A stretch of 64,000 nucleotides of DNA from contig NZ_CP030050.1 in the NCBI RefSeq assembly GCF_015291705.1, forward strand, positions 9,801,974-9,865,973, in the 5' to 3' direction. Numbering within the stretch: the first letter of the stretch is position 1; each line of letters opens with the position of its first letter. The notes under the pieces are model-generated. The model saw nothing but the letters and a program-made list of their open reading frames with translations. It ran no database searches and was not told where the DNA came from. This document shows, one piece after another, positions 54,108 through 62,822 of this stretch. The stretch comes from Bradyrhizobium arachidis. GTDB lineage: Bacteria; Pseudomonadota; Alphaproteobacteria; Rhizobiales; Xanthobacteraceae. Made by a program: the position numbers and the translations under genes.

Positions 54108-54204
54108 GATCCCAACTCCTCTGCTCACGGCGCGAGATACGCGCCTTCTCTCACCAGGTTTCGCTGCGCCGTTTTATTCCGCCGTGGCAGAACAGGATAC
54201 GCAA

Positions 54205-54232
54205 GAAAAAAGCCCTGCCGACCGGCAGGGCT
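54205..54232 (-). terminator. Rho-independent terminator for the TctC-type gene
   Basis: On the minus strand the stem AGCCCTGCCG / CGGCAGGGCT is followed by TTTTTTC. It lies 24 bases past the stop of the gene at 54256. Confidence 0.85.
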
Positions 54233-54255
54233 CCATTCCCGTCATCACAAGATCG

Positions 54256-55230
54256 CTACTCGACCTTGAGGCCGGCGAACTCGACGACCTTCTTCCACTT
54301 CTCGGTCTCGGCCTTGATCTCCTCGCCGAACGCCTCCGGCGTCTGGACCCGCGGCTCGCCGCCGAGCTCGACCAGGCGCTTGGTCATGTCAGGCTCCTTC
54401 ATCAGCGTGTTGATCTCGCTGTTGAGCTTGGCGATGATCTCCTTCGGCGTGTTCTTCGGCGCGCCCATGCCGAACAGCGCGCTGGCCTCGTAGTCCTTCA
54501 CGGTCTCGGCGATCGCCTGCACGTCGGGCAGCTGCGGCGAGCGCTCTGCCGTGGTGACGCCGATCGCACGCAGCGAACCGGAGCGGATGTGCTGGATGAT
54601 CGAGGGCATGTTGTCGAAGATCACCTGCACCTGGCCGCCGAGCATGTCGGTGATCGCGGGCGCCGCGCCACGATACGGCACGTGCTGCATCTTGCAGCCG
54701 GTCATCGCCATGAACATCTCGCCGGACAGATGCACCGAGGTGCCGTTGCCGGACGAGGCCATGTTCACCTTGCCGGGATTGGCCTTCACATATTCGATGA
54801 ACTCGGCGACGTTCTTGGCGGGCACGTCCTTGTTGACGGTCATCACGTTCGGCACGCGCTGGAACGAGGCGACGGGCGCGATGTCGCGCACGAAGTTGAA
54901 CTTCAGATTGGCGTAGAGCGAGGCGTTGATGAAGTTGGCCGGATTGACCAGCTGCAGCGTGTAACCGTCGGGCTCGGCGTTGACGACCGATTCGGTGCCG
55001 ATGTTGTTGCCGGCGCCCGGCTTGTTCTCGATCACGAATTGCTGGCCGAGCTTTTCCGACAGACGCTGGCCGATCAGCCGCGCCAGGATGTCGGTGGCCC
55101 CGCCCGGCGGATAGCCGACGACCCATTTCACGGGCCGGGACGGATAATCCGCGGCAAAGGCCTTCGACAGCGGGCTGGCTGCAAGAGGCGTGGCGGCAAG
55201 CAGGCCCAGCGCGGTACGGCGAGTGATCAT
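54256..55230 (-). CDS. TctC/Bug-type substrate-binding protein
   Basis: This 324-residue protein has a Tat-like signal peptide (MITRRTALGLLAATPLAASPLSKAFA) and the Bug-family fold: YPSRPVKWVVGYPPGGATDILARLIGQRLSEKLGQQFVIENKPGAGNNIG, SGNGTSVHLSGEMF, HVPYRGAAPAITDMLGGQVQ. Such proteins bind carboxylates, nicotinate or similar acids for tripartite tricarboxylate transporters. No TctA/TctB membrane genes are adjacent, so it is an orphan or serves a distant transporter. A strong terminator follows. Confidence 0.92.
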   Translation of the reverse strand: MITRRTALGLLAATPLAASPLSKAFAADYPSRPVKWVVGYPPGGATDILARLIGQRLSEKLGQQFVIENKPGAGNNIGTESVVNAEPDGYTLQLVNPANFINASLYANLKFNFVRDIAPVASFQRVPNVMTVNKDVPAKNVAEFIEYVKANPGKVNMASSGNGTSVHLSGEMFMAMTGCKMQHVPYRGAAPAITDMLGGQVQVIFDNMPSIIQHIRSGSLRAIGVTTAERSPQLPDVQAIAETVKDYEASALFGMGAPKNTPKEIIAKLNSEINTLMKEPDMTKRLVELGGEPRVQTPEAFGEEIKAETEKWKKVVEFAGLKVE

Positions 55231-55253
55231 CTCAAGGGTTCTCCCAGGTGGTA

Positions 55254-55300
55254 TTCTTCAAAGAGTGTTGTTCTTCAAAGAGCGTTGTTCTTGAAGGCCG
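55254..55300. repeat. 17-base tandem repeat upstream of the TctC-type gene
   Basis: TTCTTCAAAGAGTGTTG (55254-55270), TTCTTCAAAGAGCGTTG (55271-55287), then a partial TTCTTGAAGG copy. Two and a half units lie 24-70 bases upstream of the TctC-type start, where they could serve as repeated activator sites. Confidence 0.7.
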
Positions 55301-55389
55301 GATATCTTGAAAGTGTCGTCGACGCGGTTGTAACAAAGCTTACCGCAGGCGGAAAGTGCACCTGGCGCATCACGACGAAAGGATAAGGC

Positions 55390-55800
55390 ATGACGGTCAA
55401 GGTCGAAGCCCTCGATCATCTCGTGATCAACGTCGCCGACGTCGCGGTGACCGCCGAGTGGTACCGCAAGATTCTCGGCATGGAAGTCAAGGTGTTCGAC
55501 CCCGGCGGCGGCAAAGCGCCGCGGACATCGTTGCAATTCGGTAACCAGAAGATCAACGTCCGGCCGCGCGATGCCGACAAGGTGGAGTGGTTCACCGCCG
55601 ACCACCAGACCGCCGGCAGCGACGATCTGTGCTTCCTCACCTCCGCTGCGCCCGACGAGGTCGTGGCGCATTTGCAGGCACATGGCGTCGCCATCGAGGA
55701 AGGCCCGGGCCCGAGGCAAGGCGCGCGCGGCACGCTGCGCTCGGTCTATTGCCGCGATCCGGACGGGAACCTGATCGAGATCTCGTCGTACGAAGACTAG
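55390..55800 (+). CDS. VOC (glyoxalase-like) family protein
   Basis: This 136-residue protein has two beta-alpha-beta-beta-beta modules typical of vicinal oxygen chelate proteins: ALDHLVINVADVAVTAEWYRKILGMEVKVF and LCFLTSAAPDEVVAHLQAHGVAIEEGP ... RSVYCRDPDGNLIEISSY. Metal ligand candidates are the N-terminal His in DHLVI and Glu in LIEIS. Possible roles are lyase, dioxygenase or resistance protein; not decidable. Confidence 0.9.
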   Translation: MTVKVEALDHLVINVADVAVTAEWYRKILGMEVKVFDPGGGKAPRTSLQFGNQKINVRPRDADKVEWFTADHQTAGSDDLCFLTSAAPDEVVAHLQAHGVAIEEGPGPRQGARGTLRSVYCRDPDGNLIEISSYED

Positions 55801-55805
55801 ACTCG

Positions 55806-55872
55806 TCATTCCGGGGCGGTGCGCAGCACCGAACTATGGTGCGCAGTTGCGCAATCGCAGCTGCCGCAGGGT
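55806..55872. repeat. Partial family A repeat with CAATTGCG-type core (copy 7)
   Basis: CGTCATTCCGGGGCGGTGCG, then GGTGCGCAGTTGCGCAATCGCA. It shares the ATGCGCAATTGCGCAT-like insert of copy 1 but lacks the second half. Confidence 0.5.
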
Positions 55873-55886
55873 GGCGAGCGACGCGC

Positions 55887-56981
55887 CTAGAACGCCCCCA
55901 GCGCCACCGGGCGGAACGCCTGCAGCAGCTGCTGGTCGAGCTTGCCGCCCATGCCTTCCATCATCGCAAACGCGCGCGAGTGGGTGAACGGCATGCGGTA
56001 GGCGCGCTTCTCCACGAGAGCGGCGTAGATGTCGACGATGGTCGTGAGACGCACGATGTCGCTGATCTGGTTCGACGACAGGCCGTTGGGATAGCCGCTG
56101 CCGTCGAGGAATTCGTGGTGATGCAGGATCACGTCGAGCATCTCCGGCGGGAAGCCGCCTTGGGCTGCGAGCGCGTCATAGCCGCGGCGCGGATGCTGGC
56201 GGACCTCGGCCATCTCCTCGTCGGTGAGCTTGCCGGGCTTGTCGAGCAGGTTGGAGGGCACGAAGGCCTTGCCGACGTCGTGCAGCAGCGCGGCGCGGGT
56301 CAGGCGGCGCTGGTCGTCCTCGCGCATGCCGAGATGCTGCGCGAAGGCAACCGCAAAGCCGGTGACGAACAGGCAGTGGCGATAGCTGCCGACATGGTGG
56401 CAGCCGACGGTGGTGAGCCATTCGCGCAGCGACGAGTGCTTGATCGCCTTCAGGATCTTGCTCTCGGCGGCGATGACGTCGTCGAAGGTCAGGGGCACGC
56501 CGAGCGGTAGCTTCTCGAACATCTTTGCGAGCACCGCATGCGCCGCCTCGACGCCGCGGTTGAGCGTCTTGCCGCGATCGGTCGCGTCATAGACGGCGGT
56601 GTCGGGGAAAGCGGCGCGGATGCGCTGGAGGATGGCTTCCGGCTGCAGCGGACGCGAGATCGTGTCGGTCGCGCCAAGCGCCCAGGCTTGCATGGTGCCG
56701 TGATGCAGGGCATCGGCGAGCACGAACAGGCGCGGCATCGAACGGTAGGCATCGCCGCGCAGCTTGTTGCGCACCCGCTGCACGCTCTCGGGCGAGCGCA
56801 GGTTGATGTCGACGACGAGACCGGAGAGATCACGCGAGGGCTGCTCGGGAATGCTCTCCGTCGTCACCGTCGAGACCTCGCCGACCGCCTTCAAAATGCT
56901 GGCGAGCTCGGTGCTCTCGTCGCTCCGGTCGGAGGCGAGCAGAAGCCGGCGTTTGGCTGCAGGTTTGGCTGAGGCGGTCAT
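55887..56981 (-). CDS. HD-GYP-type c-di-GMP phosphodiesterase with N-terminal receiver-like domain
   Basis: This 364-residue protein has an N-terminal receiver-like domain (about 10-130; LLLASDRSDESTELASIL, SGLVVDINL) without a clear DD pair. It then has an HD domain (RAALLHDVGKAFVP) and a GYP segment HHHEFLDGSGYPNGLSS, the canonical HHExxDGxGYP. It would degrade c-di-GMP, opposing the cyclases at 20778, 33112 and 36225. It is a lone gene. Confidence 0.9.
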   Translation of the reverse strand: MTASAKPAAKRRLLLASDRSDESTELASILKAVGEVSTVTTESIPEQPSRDLSGLVVDINLRSPESVQRVRNKLRGDAYRSMPRLFVLADALHHGTMQAWALGATDTISRPLQPEAILQRIRAAFPDTAVYDATDRGKTLNRGVEAAHAVLAKMFEKLPLGVPLTFDDVIAAESKILKAIKHSSLREWLTTVGCHHVGSYRHCLFVTGFAVAFAQHLGMREDDQRRLTRAALLHDVGKAFVPSNLLDKPGKLTDEEMAEVRQHPRRGYDALAAQGGFPPEMLDVILHHHEFLDGSGYPNGLSSNQISDIVRLTTIVDIYAALVEKRAYRMPFTHSRAFAMMEGMGGKLDQQLLQAFRPVALGAF

Positions 56982-57262
56982 GGCTTCCCCAAAAGCGCGG
57001 GACTGGATTTGGGCTCAGCCTAAGCCGGATCAGGTTCTCCGGCCCTTAAGAGGCGTGCTCAATGGAACCCTGCGGGATTGCACGCAATTTTAGGGATTTC
57101 GACTTCCGCCGCCGGAACCGCAGGACAGCGAAAACAACCCCATGCACAGTAGCCGGGGCCATTGCAAAGACTGGTTTTTTTGAACCGGCGAATCCGCCGC
57201 GGTTTCCTCCGCGCAGCCCTGCGGGCTAGGATGGGGTGGGGAAACAAGAAGAGGCGGAAGAC

Positions 57263-58027
57263 ATGCCGAAGATCGATCGGGACGGCGTCGGGATCTATTA
57301 CGAGGTTCACGGCAACGGCCCGCCGCTGCTGCTGACTCACGGCTACTCCTCGACCTCGGCGATGTGGTATGGGCAAGTCGATGCGCTCGCGAAAAACCAC
57401 AAGCTGATCCTGTGGGACATGCGCGGCCACGGCCAATCCGATTATCCCGATGACCCCAACGCCTATAGCGAAGCGCTGACCGTCGGCGACATCGCGGCGA
57501 TCCTCGATGCCGTCGGCACAGAGCGCGCCATCATCGGCGGCCTCTCGCTCGGCGGCCACATGTCGCTCGCGTTCTATCGCGCTCATCCGCAGCGCGCGCG
57601 GGCGCTGCTGATCATCGACACCGGCCCCGGCTTTAGGAAGGACGACGCGCGCGAGGCCTGGAATGCGCGGGCGCTCGCTACCGCGGACAAGCTCGATCAG
57701 GAAGGGCTCGCGATGCTAAAATCGGCGACGCGCGAGCGCGCTACCGCGAGCCATCGCGATGCCAAGGGCCTGGCGCTTGCGGCGCGGGGCATGCTGACCC
57801 AGCGCGATGCGCGCGTGATCGAGCTGTTGCCCGACATCAAGGTACCCTCGCTGATCGTGGTCGGCGCCGACGACACGCCGTTCCTGGCGGCGTCGGACTA
57901 CATGGCGGCAAAAATCCCTGGCGCACAAAAGGTCGTGATCCCCGCGGCCGGACACGCCGTCAACATCGATCAGCCCAAGGCTTTTGTTGACGCGGTGATG
58001 CCTTTCCTGAAGAACTTGCCGGCATAG
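57263..58027 (+). CDS. Alpha/beta-fold hydrolase
   Basis: This 254-residue protein has the hydrolase landmarks: PPLLLTHGYSSTSAMW (oxyanion hole), WDMRGHGQSDYP, nucleophile Ser95 in GGLSLGGHMS, acidic residue near VVGADDTPF and His in PAAGHAVNID. Substrate is unknown (esterase, lactonase or C-C hydrolase-like). AGAGGCGGAAG precedes the ATG at 57263; a GTG at 57236 is less likely. A small secreted protein gene follows after 24 bases. Confidence 0.9.
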   Translation: MPKIDRDGVGIYYEVHGNGPPLLLTHGYSSTSAMWYGQVDALAKNHKLILWDMRGHGQSDYPDDPNAYSEALTVGDIAAILDAVGTERAIIGGLSLGGHMSLAFYRAHPQRARALLIIDTGPGFRKDDAREAWNARALATADKLDQEGLAMLKSATRERATASHRDAKGLALAARGMLTQRDARVIELLPDIKVPSLIVVGADDTPFLAASDYMAAKIPGAQKVVIPAAGHAVNIDQPKAFVDAVMPFLKNLPA

Positions 58028-58051
58028 GACGATCGGACAGGAACACAAGCG

Positions 58052-58381
58052 ATGAAGCGAGCGATGTTGGCAGCCAGCGCGATGTTGCTCTCGATGTCGG
58101 CGCAAGCTGAGCCGTTCGGCGGCGTGCGCCAGCCTTTCGTCACGACCTTGTCGAACAACATCCCGCTCGCCTTCGGCATGGACGCCGGGCAGACCGCGCG
58201 CGCCCTCGGGCAACCGCTGCAATATGTGCGCGGACGTCCCGGCAACGAGATCTACCTCGCGCTTCGCAACCTCGGCGGCAGCGGCCTGATCCCCTACCGC
58301 CACCGCCTGTTCCTGCAATTCCGTCATGGACGGCTGGCAGGATGGAAGGAGGATTACGGCGAGAACTGGATGTGGGAGTGA
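58052..58381 (+). CDS. Small secreted protein, unknown
   Basis: This 109-residue protein has a signal peptide (MKRAMLAASAMLLSMSAQA) and a mature part containing AGQTARALGQPLQYVRGRPGNEIYLALR, LFLQFRHGRLAGWKEDYGENWMW, which suggests an outer-membrane-assembly-like (SmpA/BamE-type) fold. That is only a guess from the RPG and GRL patterns. It follows the hydrolase gene closely and is probably co-transcribed. Confidence 0.75.
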   Translation: MKRAMLAASAMLLSMSAQAEPFGGVRQPFVTTLSNNIPLAFGMDAGQTARALGQPLQYVRGRPGNEIYLALRNLGGSGLIPYRHRLFLQFRHGRLAGWKEDYGENWMWE

Positions 58382-58388
58382 GGTGTCT

Positions 58389-58501
58389 CCCCTCATCCTG
58401 AGGAACTTGCGTAGCAAGCGTCTCGAAGGATGAAGGCCCCGCTGCTGCATCTCGGCCATTCAACCTTAGAGACGTGCTGACGCGCTCCTCAGGATGAGGG
58501 G
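58389..58501. repeat. Dispersed palindromic repeat, family B (copy 3)
   Basis: CCCTCATCCTGAGGAACTTG at the left, TCTCGAAGGATGAAGG inside, CGCTCCTCAGGATGAGGGG at the right. It lies between two same-strand genes, leaving only about 40 bases before the dienelactone hydrolase start. Confidence 0.85.
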
Positions 58502-58540
58502 AGAGAGCACAGTTCGTAACAACCAAGAAGGACAACCCGC

Positions 58541-59215
58541 GTGGGACAGGACATCAAACTGACGGCTTCCGACAATTTCCTGCTTGGTGCCTATCGCGCT
58601 GATCCCGCAGGCAGGGCGAAGGGCGCGGTGGTGGTGATCCAGGAGATCTTCGGCGTCAACCACCACATCCGCTCGGTCTGCGACCGGCTCGCCAAGGAGG
58701 GTTACGTCGCGATCGCGCCGTCGATCTTCGACCGGACTTCGCCGGGCTTCCAGTCCGGCTATACGCCCGACGAGATCGCCGAAGCGCGCAAGTTCGTCGC
58801 AAATCCCGATTGGGAGGCAATGCTGCGCGACACGCAGGCCGCGATCGACGCGGTGAAAAGCGTCGGCCCGGTCGGCATCATCGGCTTTTGTCTGGGCGGC
58901 AGCATCGCCTTTGTCGCGGCAACGCGATTGTCCGGCCTCAAGGCCGCCATCGGCTATTACGGCGGCGTCGTCGTGCGCTTTGCCGACGAGAAGCCGAAGG
59001 TGCCGACGCAGCTGCATTTCGGCGAGAAGGACGCCGGCATTCCCCTGACCGATGTCGAGACCGTCAAGGCGAAGCGGCCGGATGTGGAAGTCTTCATCTA
59101 TCCCGGCGCCCAGCACGGCTTCCATTGCGACGAGCGGCCGAGCTACGACAAGGCGAGCTCGGAGATCGCCTGGCCGCGCAGCATGGACTTTTTCGCGAAG
59201 CATTTGACAAAGTAG
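58541..59215 (+). CDS. Dienelactone hydrolase family protein
   Basis: This 224-residue protein has the family triad: Cys117 in GFCLGGS, Asp164 in GEKDAGIP and His192 in GAQHGFHC, plus Glu35 in IQEIFGVN, which helps activate the cysteine. These enzymes open lactones in chloroaromatic and related degradation. A GTG start at 58541 is used, matching the family N-terminus (MGQDIKLTASDNFLLGAY). Confidence 0.92.
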   Translation: MGQDIKLTASDNFLLGAYRADPAGRAKGAVVVIQEIFGVNHHIRSVCDRLAKEGYVAIAPSIFDRTSPGFQSGYTPDEIAEARKFVANPDWEAMLRDTQAAIDAVKSVGPVGIIGFCLGGSIAFVAATRLSGLKAAIGYYGGVVVRFADEKPKVPTQLHFGEKDAGIPLTDVETVKAKRPDVEVFIYPGAQHGFHCDERPSYDKASSEIAWPRSMDFFAKHLTK

Positions 59216-59235
59216 CGACCGCGGCTCTCTCCACC

Positions 59236-59343
59236 GTCATTCCGGGGCGCGCGCAGCGCGAACCCGGAATCCATCGTTCCACCAGTTCAGCGGCCTGATG
59301 GATTCCGGGCCTGCACCGCTTCGCGGTGCATCCCGGAATGACA
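59236..59343. repeat. Dispersed palindromic repeat, family A (copy 8)
   Basis: GTCATTCCGGGGCGCGCGC at the left, CCGGAATCCATCG and TGATGGATTCCGGG inside, CATCCCGGAATGAC at the right. The inner AACCACAGG arms are missing, so this is a shorter subtype shared with copies 9 and 10. Confidence 0.85.
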
Positions 59344-59432
59344 GAAGAGGGGAGAGCAGGAATCGGGTGGCTGCATCCTGCCGCCCGGCGATAGAGCTGG
59401 CCGATCGCGCCAACCGACGCCGGGAACTCATC

Positions 59433-59912
59433 ATGCAGCAGGCCAACACGAACATCATCATCCGCAATCCGTTCGGCACCATGGACGTGCCCGCGCCTGA
59501 TGATCGCGAGGTCATGGATTATGCCGCGACCACATCGCTTGCCGGCGATGCGGCCGACGTCAATGCGGCGGCATGGGCGTCCATTGCCGCGCCGTCCGAT
59601 CCGCTCGAAGGCACTTGGGCCAGTCGCTGGAACGGCGGCGCCGATCCGACCATTGCGGGCGACACGCCGGACAAGTGGAAAGAGGGGCGCGCGGAGGTCC
59701 GGGTCATGGGCGAGCGCATCTATCTGCGCTTCGACTGGGACCATGGCCGCCGGCACAGGCTGATCGATGCTGCGCGCGAGGGTACGCGGCTGGTCGGGAA
59801 GTACATCAATCTCACCAACCCGGCGATCATGCGGCCATGGGTGGGGCGCGTGATCGATGATGCGCGGATCGACGGATGCTTTCCGAACGGGCGGCTGGAT
59901 TTTCGGAGATAA
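59433..59912 (+). CDS. Hypothetical protein
   Basis: This 159-residue soluble protein starts MQQANTNIIIRNPFGTMDV and contains PLEGTWASRWNGGADP, DKWKEGRAEVRVMGERIYLRFDWDHGRRHRLIDA and REGTRLVGKYINL. The pattern resembles small lipocalin-like or DUF beta-barrel proteins, but I do not recognise a family. It is flanked on both sides by family A repeats. GGGAA lies about 7 bases before the ATG. Confidence 0.7.
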   Translation: MQQANTNIIIRNPFGTMDVPAPDDREVMDYAATTSLAGDAADVNAAAWASIAAPSDPLEGTWASRWNGGADPTIAGDTPDKWKEGRAEVRVMGERIYLRFDWDHGRRHRLIDAAREGTRLVGKYINLTNPAIMRPWVGRVIDDARIDGCFPNGRLDFRR

Positions 59913-59918
59913 CTGTCC

Positions 59919-60022
59919 GTCATTCCGGGACGCGCCGACAGGCGCGGGCCCGGAATCCATCGTGCGTCAGTGACGGTGGAGCAATGGATTCCGGGCTCGC
60001 GCTGCGCGCGCCCCGGAATGAC
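59919..60022. repeat. Dispersed palindromic repeat, family A (copy 9)
   Basis: GTCCGTCATTCCGGGACGCG at the left, CCCGGAATCCATCG / ATGGATTCCGGG inside, CGCGCCCCGGAATGAC at the right. It lies between convergent genes. Confidence 0.85.
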
Positions 60023-60036
60023 GGGCGGAGAGAGTC

Positions 60037-60774
60037 TTAGAACCAGCGCTCGCCGACGAACACGGTGTCGCCCGGCGCGAGCGGCGTGCCGAGCGGGACG
60101 ACGGCGCGCATGGCGCCACCGGCTTCGGTGTGCGTGACGGTGACCATGTCGCGCTTGGCGCGCGGCGAGAAGCCGCCGGCGATGGCAACGGCGCTTTCGA
60201 CCGTCATGTTCGGCACATACGGATATTGGCCGGGCGCTGAGACTTCGCCGAGGATGAAGAACGGGCGATAGGTGTCGATCTCGACGGCGACCGAGGGCTC
60301 GCGGATGTAGCCGTTGCGCAGGCGCCCGCCGATCTCGCCGGCAAGGCCCGCGGTTGTGCGGCCACGCGCCGGCACGGCGCCGATCAGAGGCATGGTGATG
60401 GAGCCGCCGGCATCGATGGCGTAGCTGTTGGTGAGACCTTCCTGGCCGTAGACCACGACGCGCAGCTTGTCGCCGGCGTCGAGATGATAGGAGGCGTCGT
60501 AGCGGACGGGCGCGGCCATCGGCGCGGCATAGCCGACGGGCATCGGCGCAGGCGCGGAGGCAAAGGAATTGCTGAGCGCGGCGATGGCGCCGCCGCCGTT
60601 GTTGGCAACGACGACGGGTTGCGGAGCGCCATAGGCCATGGCGTCGAGATCGGGGCGCGGCTGAACATATGCGACAGGGCCGGCAGTCTGCATGCAGCCG
60701 CCAAGGGGCAGCGCGGCGGACGCTGCCAAGCAGGCTGTCAGGATCGACCATCGAAACGCGCGTGCAACCGGCAC
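60037..60774 (-). CDS. Polysaccharide biosynthesis/export lipoprotein (Wza/GumB-type)
   Basis: This 245-residue protein starts with a lipoprotein signal (FRWSILTACLAASAALPLGGC, lipobox LGGC). An Ala/Pro-rich region follows and then the export domain: YHLDAGDKLRVVVYGQEGLTNSYAIDAGGSITMPLIGAVPARGRTTAGLAGEI and a SLBB-like segment (FFILGEVSAPGQYPYVPNMTVESAVAIAGGF). It would form the periplasmic/outer-membrane exit for an extracellular polysaccharide. No polymerase or Wzc gene is nearby. The GTG at 60774 is chosen because GAGGGA is 8 bases upstream; a longer frame would enter a repeat. Confidence 0.85.
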   Translation of the reverse strand: MPVARAFRWSILTACLAASAALPLGGCMQTAGPVAYVQPRPDLDAMAYGAPQPVVVANNGGGAIAALSNSFASAPAPMPVGYAAPMAAPVRYDASYHLDAGDKLRVVVYGQEGLTNSYAIDAGGSITMPLIGAVPARGRTTAGLAGEIGGRLRNGYIREPSVAVEIDTYRPFFILGEVSAPGQYPYVPNMTVESAVAIAGGFSPRAKRDMVTVTHTEAGGAMRAVVPLGTPLAPGDTVFVGERWF

Positions 60775-60873
60775 CGGACCTATCCCTCGAAACGAGACGG
60801 CTCCAGTGATGCACCGGTTATGGTTAATAAAGCGTTGAGCGGGGCGGCTATGGCGGTGGTGGCGCTTTTGGCG

Positions 60874-60966
60874 GTCATTCCGGGGCGTCGCGATCGCGAC
60901 GAACCCGGAATCCAGAAGTTGTGGCACGAGATTCCGGGTTCGCGCTGACGCGCGCCCCGGAATGAC
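60874..60966. repeat. Dispersed palindromic repeat, family A (copy 10)
   Basis: GTCATTCCGGGGCGTCGCG at the left, ACCCGGAATCCAGAAG / GAGATTCCGGGT inside, GCGCGCCCCGGAATGAC at the right. It lies between the msrA stop and the export-lipoprotein start. Confidence 0.85.
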
Positions 60967-60978
60967 GGGCCAAAATAA

Positions 60979-61635
60979 CTACGCGCTCACACCAAGCCCG
61001 ATCGGGCAGGACACGCCGGTGCCCCCTAAGCCGCAATAGCCGGCGGGATTCTTCGCCAGATATTGCTGGTGGTAGTCCTCGGCGAAGTAGAATTCGCCGG
61101 CGGGCGCGATCTCGGTGGTGATTGCACCGAGACCTTTTGCGGCGAGCGCCTTCTGATACAGCGCCCTCGACTCGTCGGCCGCCTTCTTCTGCGCATCGGA
61201 ATAGGTGTAGATCGCGCTTCGATACTGCGTGCCGATGTCGTTGCCCTGGCGCATGCCCTGCGTCGGGTTGTGGTTCTCCCAGAACGTCTTCAAGAGCTTC
61301 GCATAGGAGACCTTGCTCGGGTCGAACACGACCAGCACCACTTCGGTGTGGCCGGTGCGTCCCGAGCAGGTCTCTTCATAAGTCGGGTTCGGGGTGTGGC
61401 CGCCGGCATAGCCGACGGCGGTGGTGTAGATGCCCTCGCCCAGTTCCCAGAATTTGCGCTCGGCGCCCCAGAAACAGCCGAGACCGAACACGGCCTGCTC
61501 GAGTCCGGCGGGATAAGGCGGCTTGAGCCTGCTGCCGTTGACGAAATGGGTGGTCGCAGTCGGGATGGCTTGCGCACGACCAGGCAGCGCCTCAGCTGCG
61601 CTCGGCAATGCGGTCCTCTTTCGCATAAACAGCAT
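60979..61635 (-). CDS. msrA: Peptide-methionine (S)-S-oxide reductase
   Basis: This 218-residue protein has the MsrA active site [13 protein letters not shown] (Cys54), [27 protein letters not shown] and the C-terminal recycling cysteines in [15 protein letters not shown] (Cys201, Cys210). It repairs oxidised methionine using thioredoxin. The N-terminus (about 40 residues) is longer than in E. coli MsrA but typical for Rhizobiales; no clear export signal. Confidence 0.95.
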   Translation of the reverse strand: MLFMRKRTALPSAAEALPGRAQAIPTATTHFVNGSRLKPPYPAGLEQAVFGLGCFWGAERKFWELGEGIYTTAVGYAGGHTPNPTYEETCSGRTGHTEVVLVVFDPSKVSYAKLLKTFWENHNPTQGMRQGNDIGTQYRSAIYTYSDAQKKAADESRALYQKALAAKGLGAITTEIAPAGEFYFAEDYHQQYLAKNPAGYCGLGGTGVSCPIGLGVSA

Positions 61636-61783
61636 GATGGGTCTCCGGAACGAGACGTCCGTCGCGCGAGCCAGATGCTCGGGCGGCGTGCTCGCGATCA
61701 GGTGGGATATAGATGTCTACGTCAGCGAGGGCAGCGTTGTTACGCCGCGCCTTCGCGGGGTTCAGTCCCGCGGGGATTGAAGA

Positions 61784-62101
61784 TCAATCCCGGGAATATC
61801 CGATCAGCGGCTTGCGCGGCCGGAACAGGATCATCAGCAAGATGCCCAAAATGCCGAGCACGGCGAAGACCGGCTGGTCCAGCACCAGGCGGATCACCGA
61901 GGTCCAGAGCCAGGGCGCCTTGGCCTCGACCCAGGTCCGGAACGCGGACTGGCTGGCCTGATTGATGTCGTTCCAGAACTGGCCGAAACGGGTGAAGCGC
62001 AGGGTCTGGTCGGCCACCCAGCGGGCGCCGTCATAGACCATGAAGATGAACCCGCCGGCGAGCAGCAACAGCCCAATCAGTCGGAAAAAGCCGCGGATCA
62101 T
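61784..62101 (-). CDS. Small membrane protein, unknown
   Basis: This 105-residue protein has two hydrophobic segments (LIGLLLLAGGFIFMVYDGA near 8-27 and PVFAVLGILGILLMILF near 77-94) separated by a helical loop that begins ARWVADQTLRFTRFGQFWNDI. It is commonly found in Bradyrhizobium near rpsT in my recollection, but I cannot assign a function. It is divergent from rpsT. Confidence 0.75.
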   Translation of the reverse strand: MIRGFFRLIGLLLLAGGFIFMVYDGARWVADQTLRFTRFGQFWNDINQASQSAFRTWVEAKAPWLWTSVIRLVLDQPVFAVLGILGILLMILFRPRKPLIGYSRD

Positions 62102-62462
62102 GCCTCACCCCAGATGGTCGTCCGATCGATCGACCCGTATAATGCCCGCCAGCCAATAGCCAAGCGACGGCAGAAATTCAACCGCTTCAGGGCGTTACAC
62201 CCTTCCTTGAGCACCCTTGAGGGCCGTTTTCCGGCCCCAGAAAGCGTTGACGGTGCCGCAGACCCCCTCTATAAGGGCGCCAACTGGCGGCGGGCGCAAT
62301 CCCGCCGCCGCTGTTCTTTGAGCAGTTGCAGGCTCTTTGAGGCCTCATGTTCCGGGAACGGCCCAGCAACCGAACACCCTAAATCCGAGCGTCGATTCCG
62401 CGGTCAAGCAGCCGGCGCTACCCGACCAAGACGCGACCGGTACCGCAAAGGATATTGAGACC
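62102..62462 (+). promoter_or_regulatory. rpsT promoter and long leader
   Basis: TTGACG (62247-62252) and TATAAG (62270-62275) are separated by 17 bases, a near-ideal sigma-70-type promoter. Transcription near 62282 gives an rpsT leader of about 180 bases that contains short GC-rich hairpins (such as GGCGGCGGG) and could host autoregulation by S20. The left part of the gap shows no gene. Confidence 0.65.
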
Positions 62463-62729
62463 ATGGCCAATACCACTTCCGCCAAGAAAGCGACGCGCAA
62501 GATCGCCCGCCGCACTGCCGTCAACAAGTCGCGCCGCACCCAGATGCGCGGCGCGGTGCGCACCGTCGAAGAAGCCATCGCGACCGGCGACCGCGCCGCC
62601 GCCGTGAAGGCGCTGGCGAATGCCGAGCCCGCCTTGATGCGCGCCGCGCAGCGCAACATCATTCACAAGAACAACGCCAGCCGCAAAGTCTCGCGCCTCA
62701 CCGCGCAGATCGCCAAGCTCGCCAAGTAA
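62463..62729 (+). CDS. rpsT: 30S ribosomal protein S20
   Basis: This 88-residue basic protein begins [17 protein letters not shown] and has the S20 pattern of Lys/Arg-rich helices: [39 protein letters not shown]. It binds 16S rRNA in the small subunit. In many Alphaproteobacteria rpsT lies directly upstream of dnaA, consistent with the gene-poor region that follows. A Rho-independent terminator follows. Confidence 0.97.
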   Translation: MANTTSAKKATRKIARRTAVNKSRRTQMRGAVRTVEEAIATGDRAAAVKALANAEPALMRAAQRNIIHKNNASRKVSRLTAQIAKLAK

Positions 62730-62796
62730 GCAATCCAAGTCAGCCGATCCGATCGAGTCATTCGATCGGCTGCAGCGACATCGCGTGCGTCACATC

Positions 62797-62822
62797 AGCC
62801 CGGCCTCGTGCCGGGCTTTTTG
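62797..62822 (+). terminator. Rho-independent terminator of rpsT
   Basis: AGCCCGGC, loop CTCGT, GCCGGGCT followed by TTTTTG, 67 bases after the rpsT stop. Confidence 0.92.
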
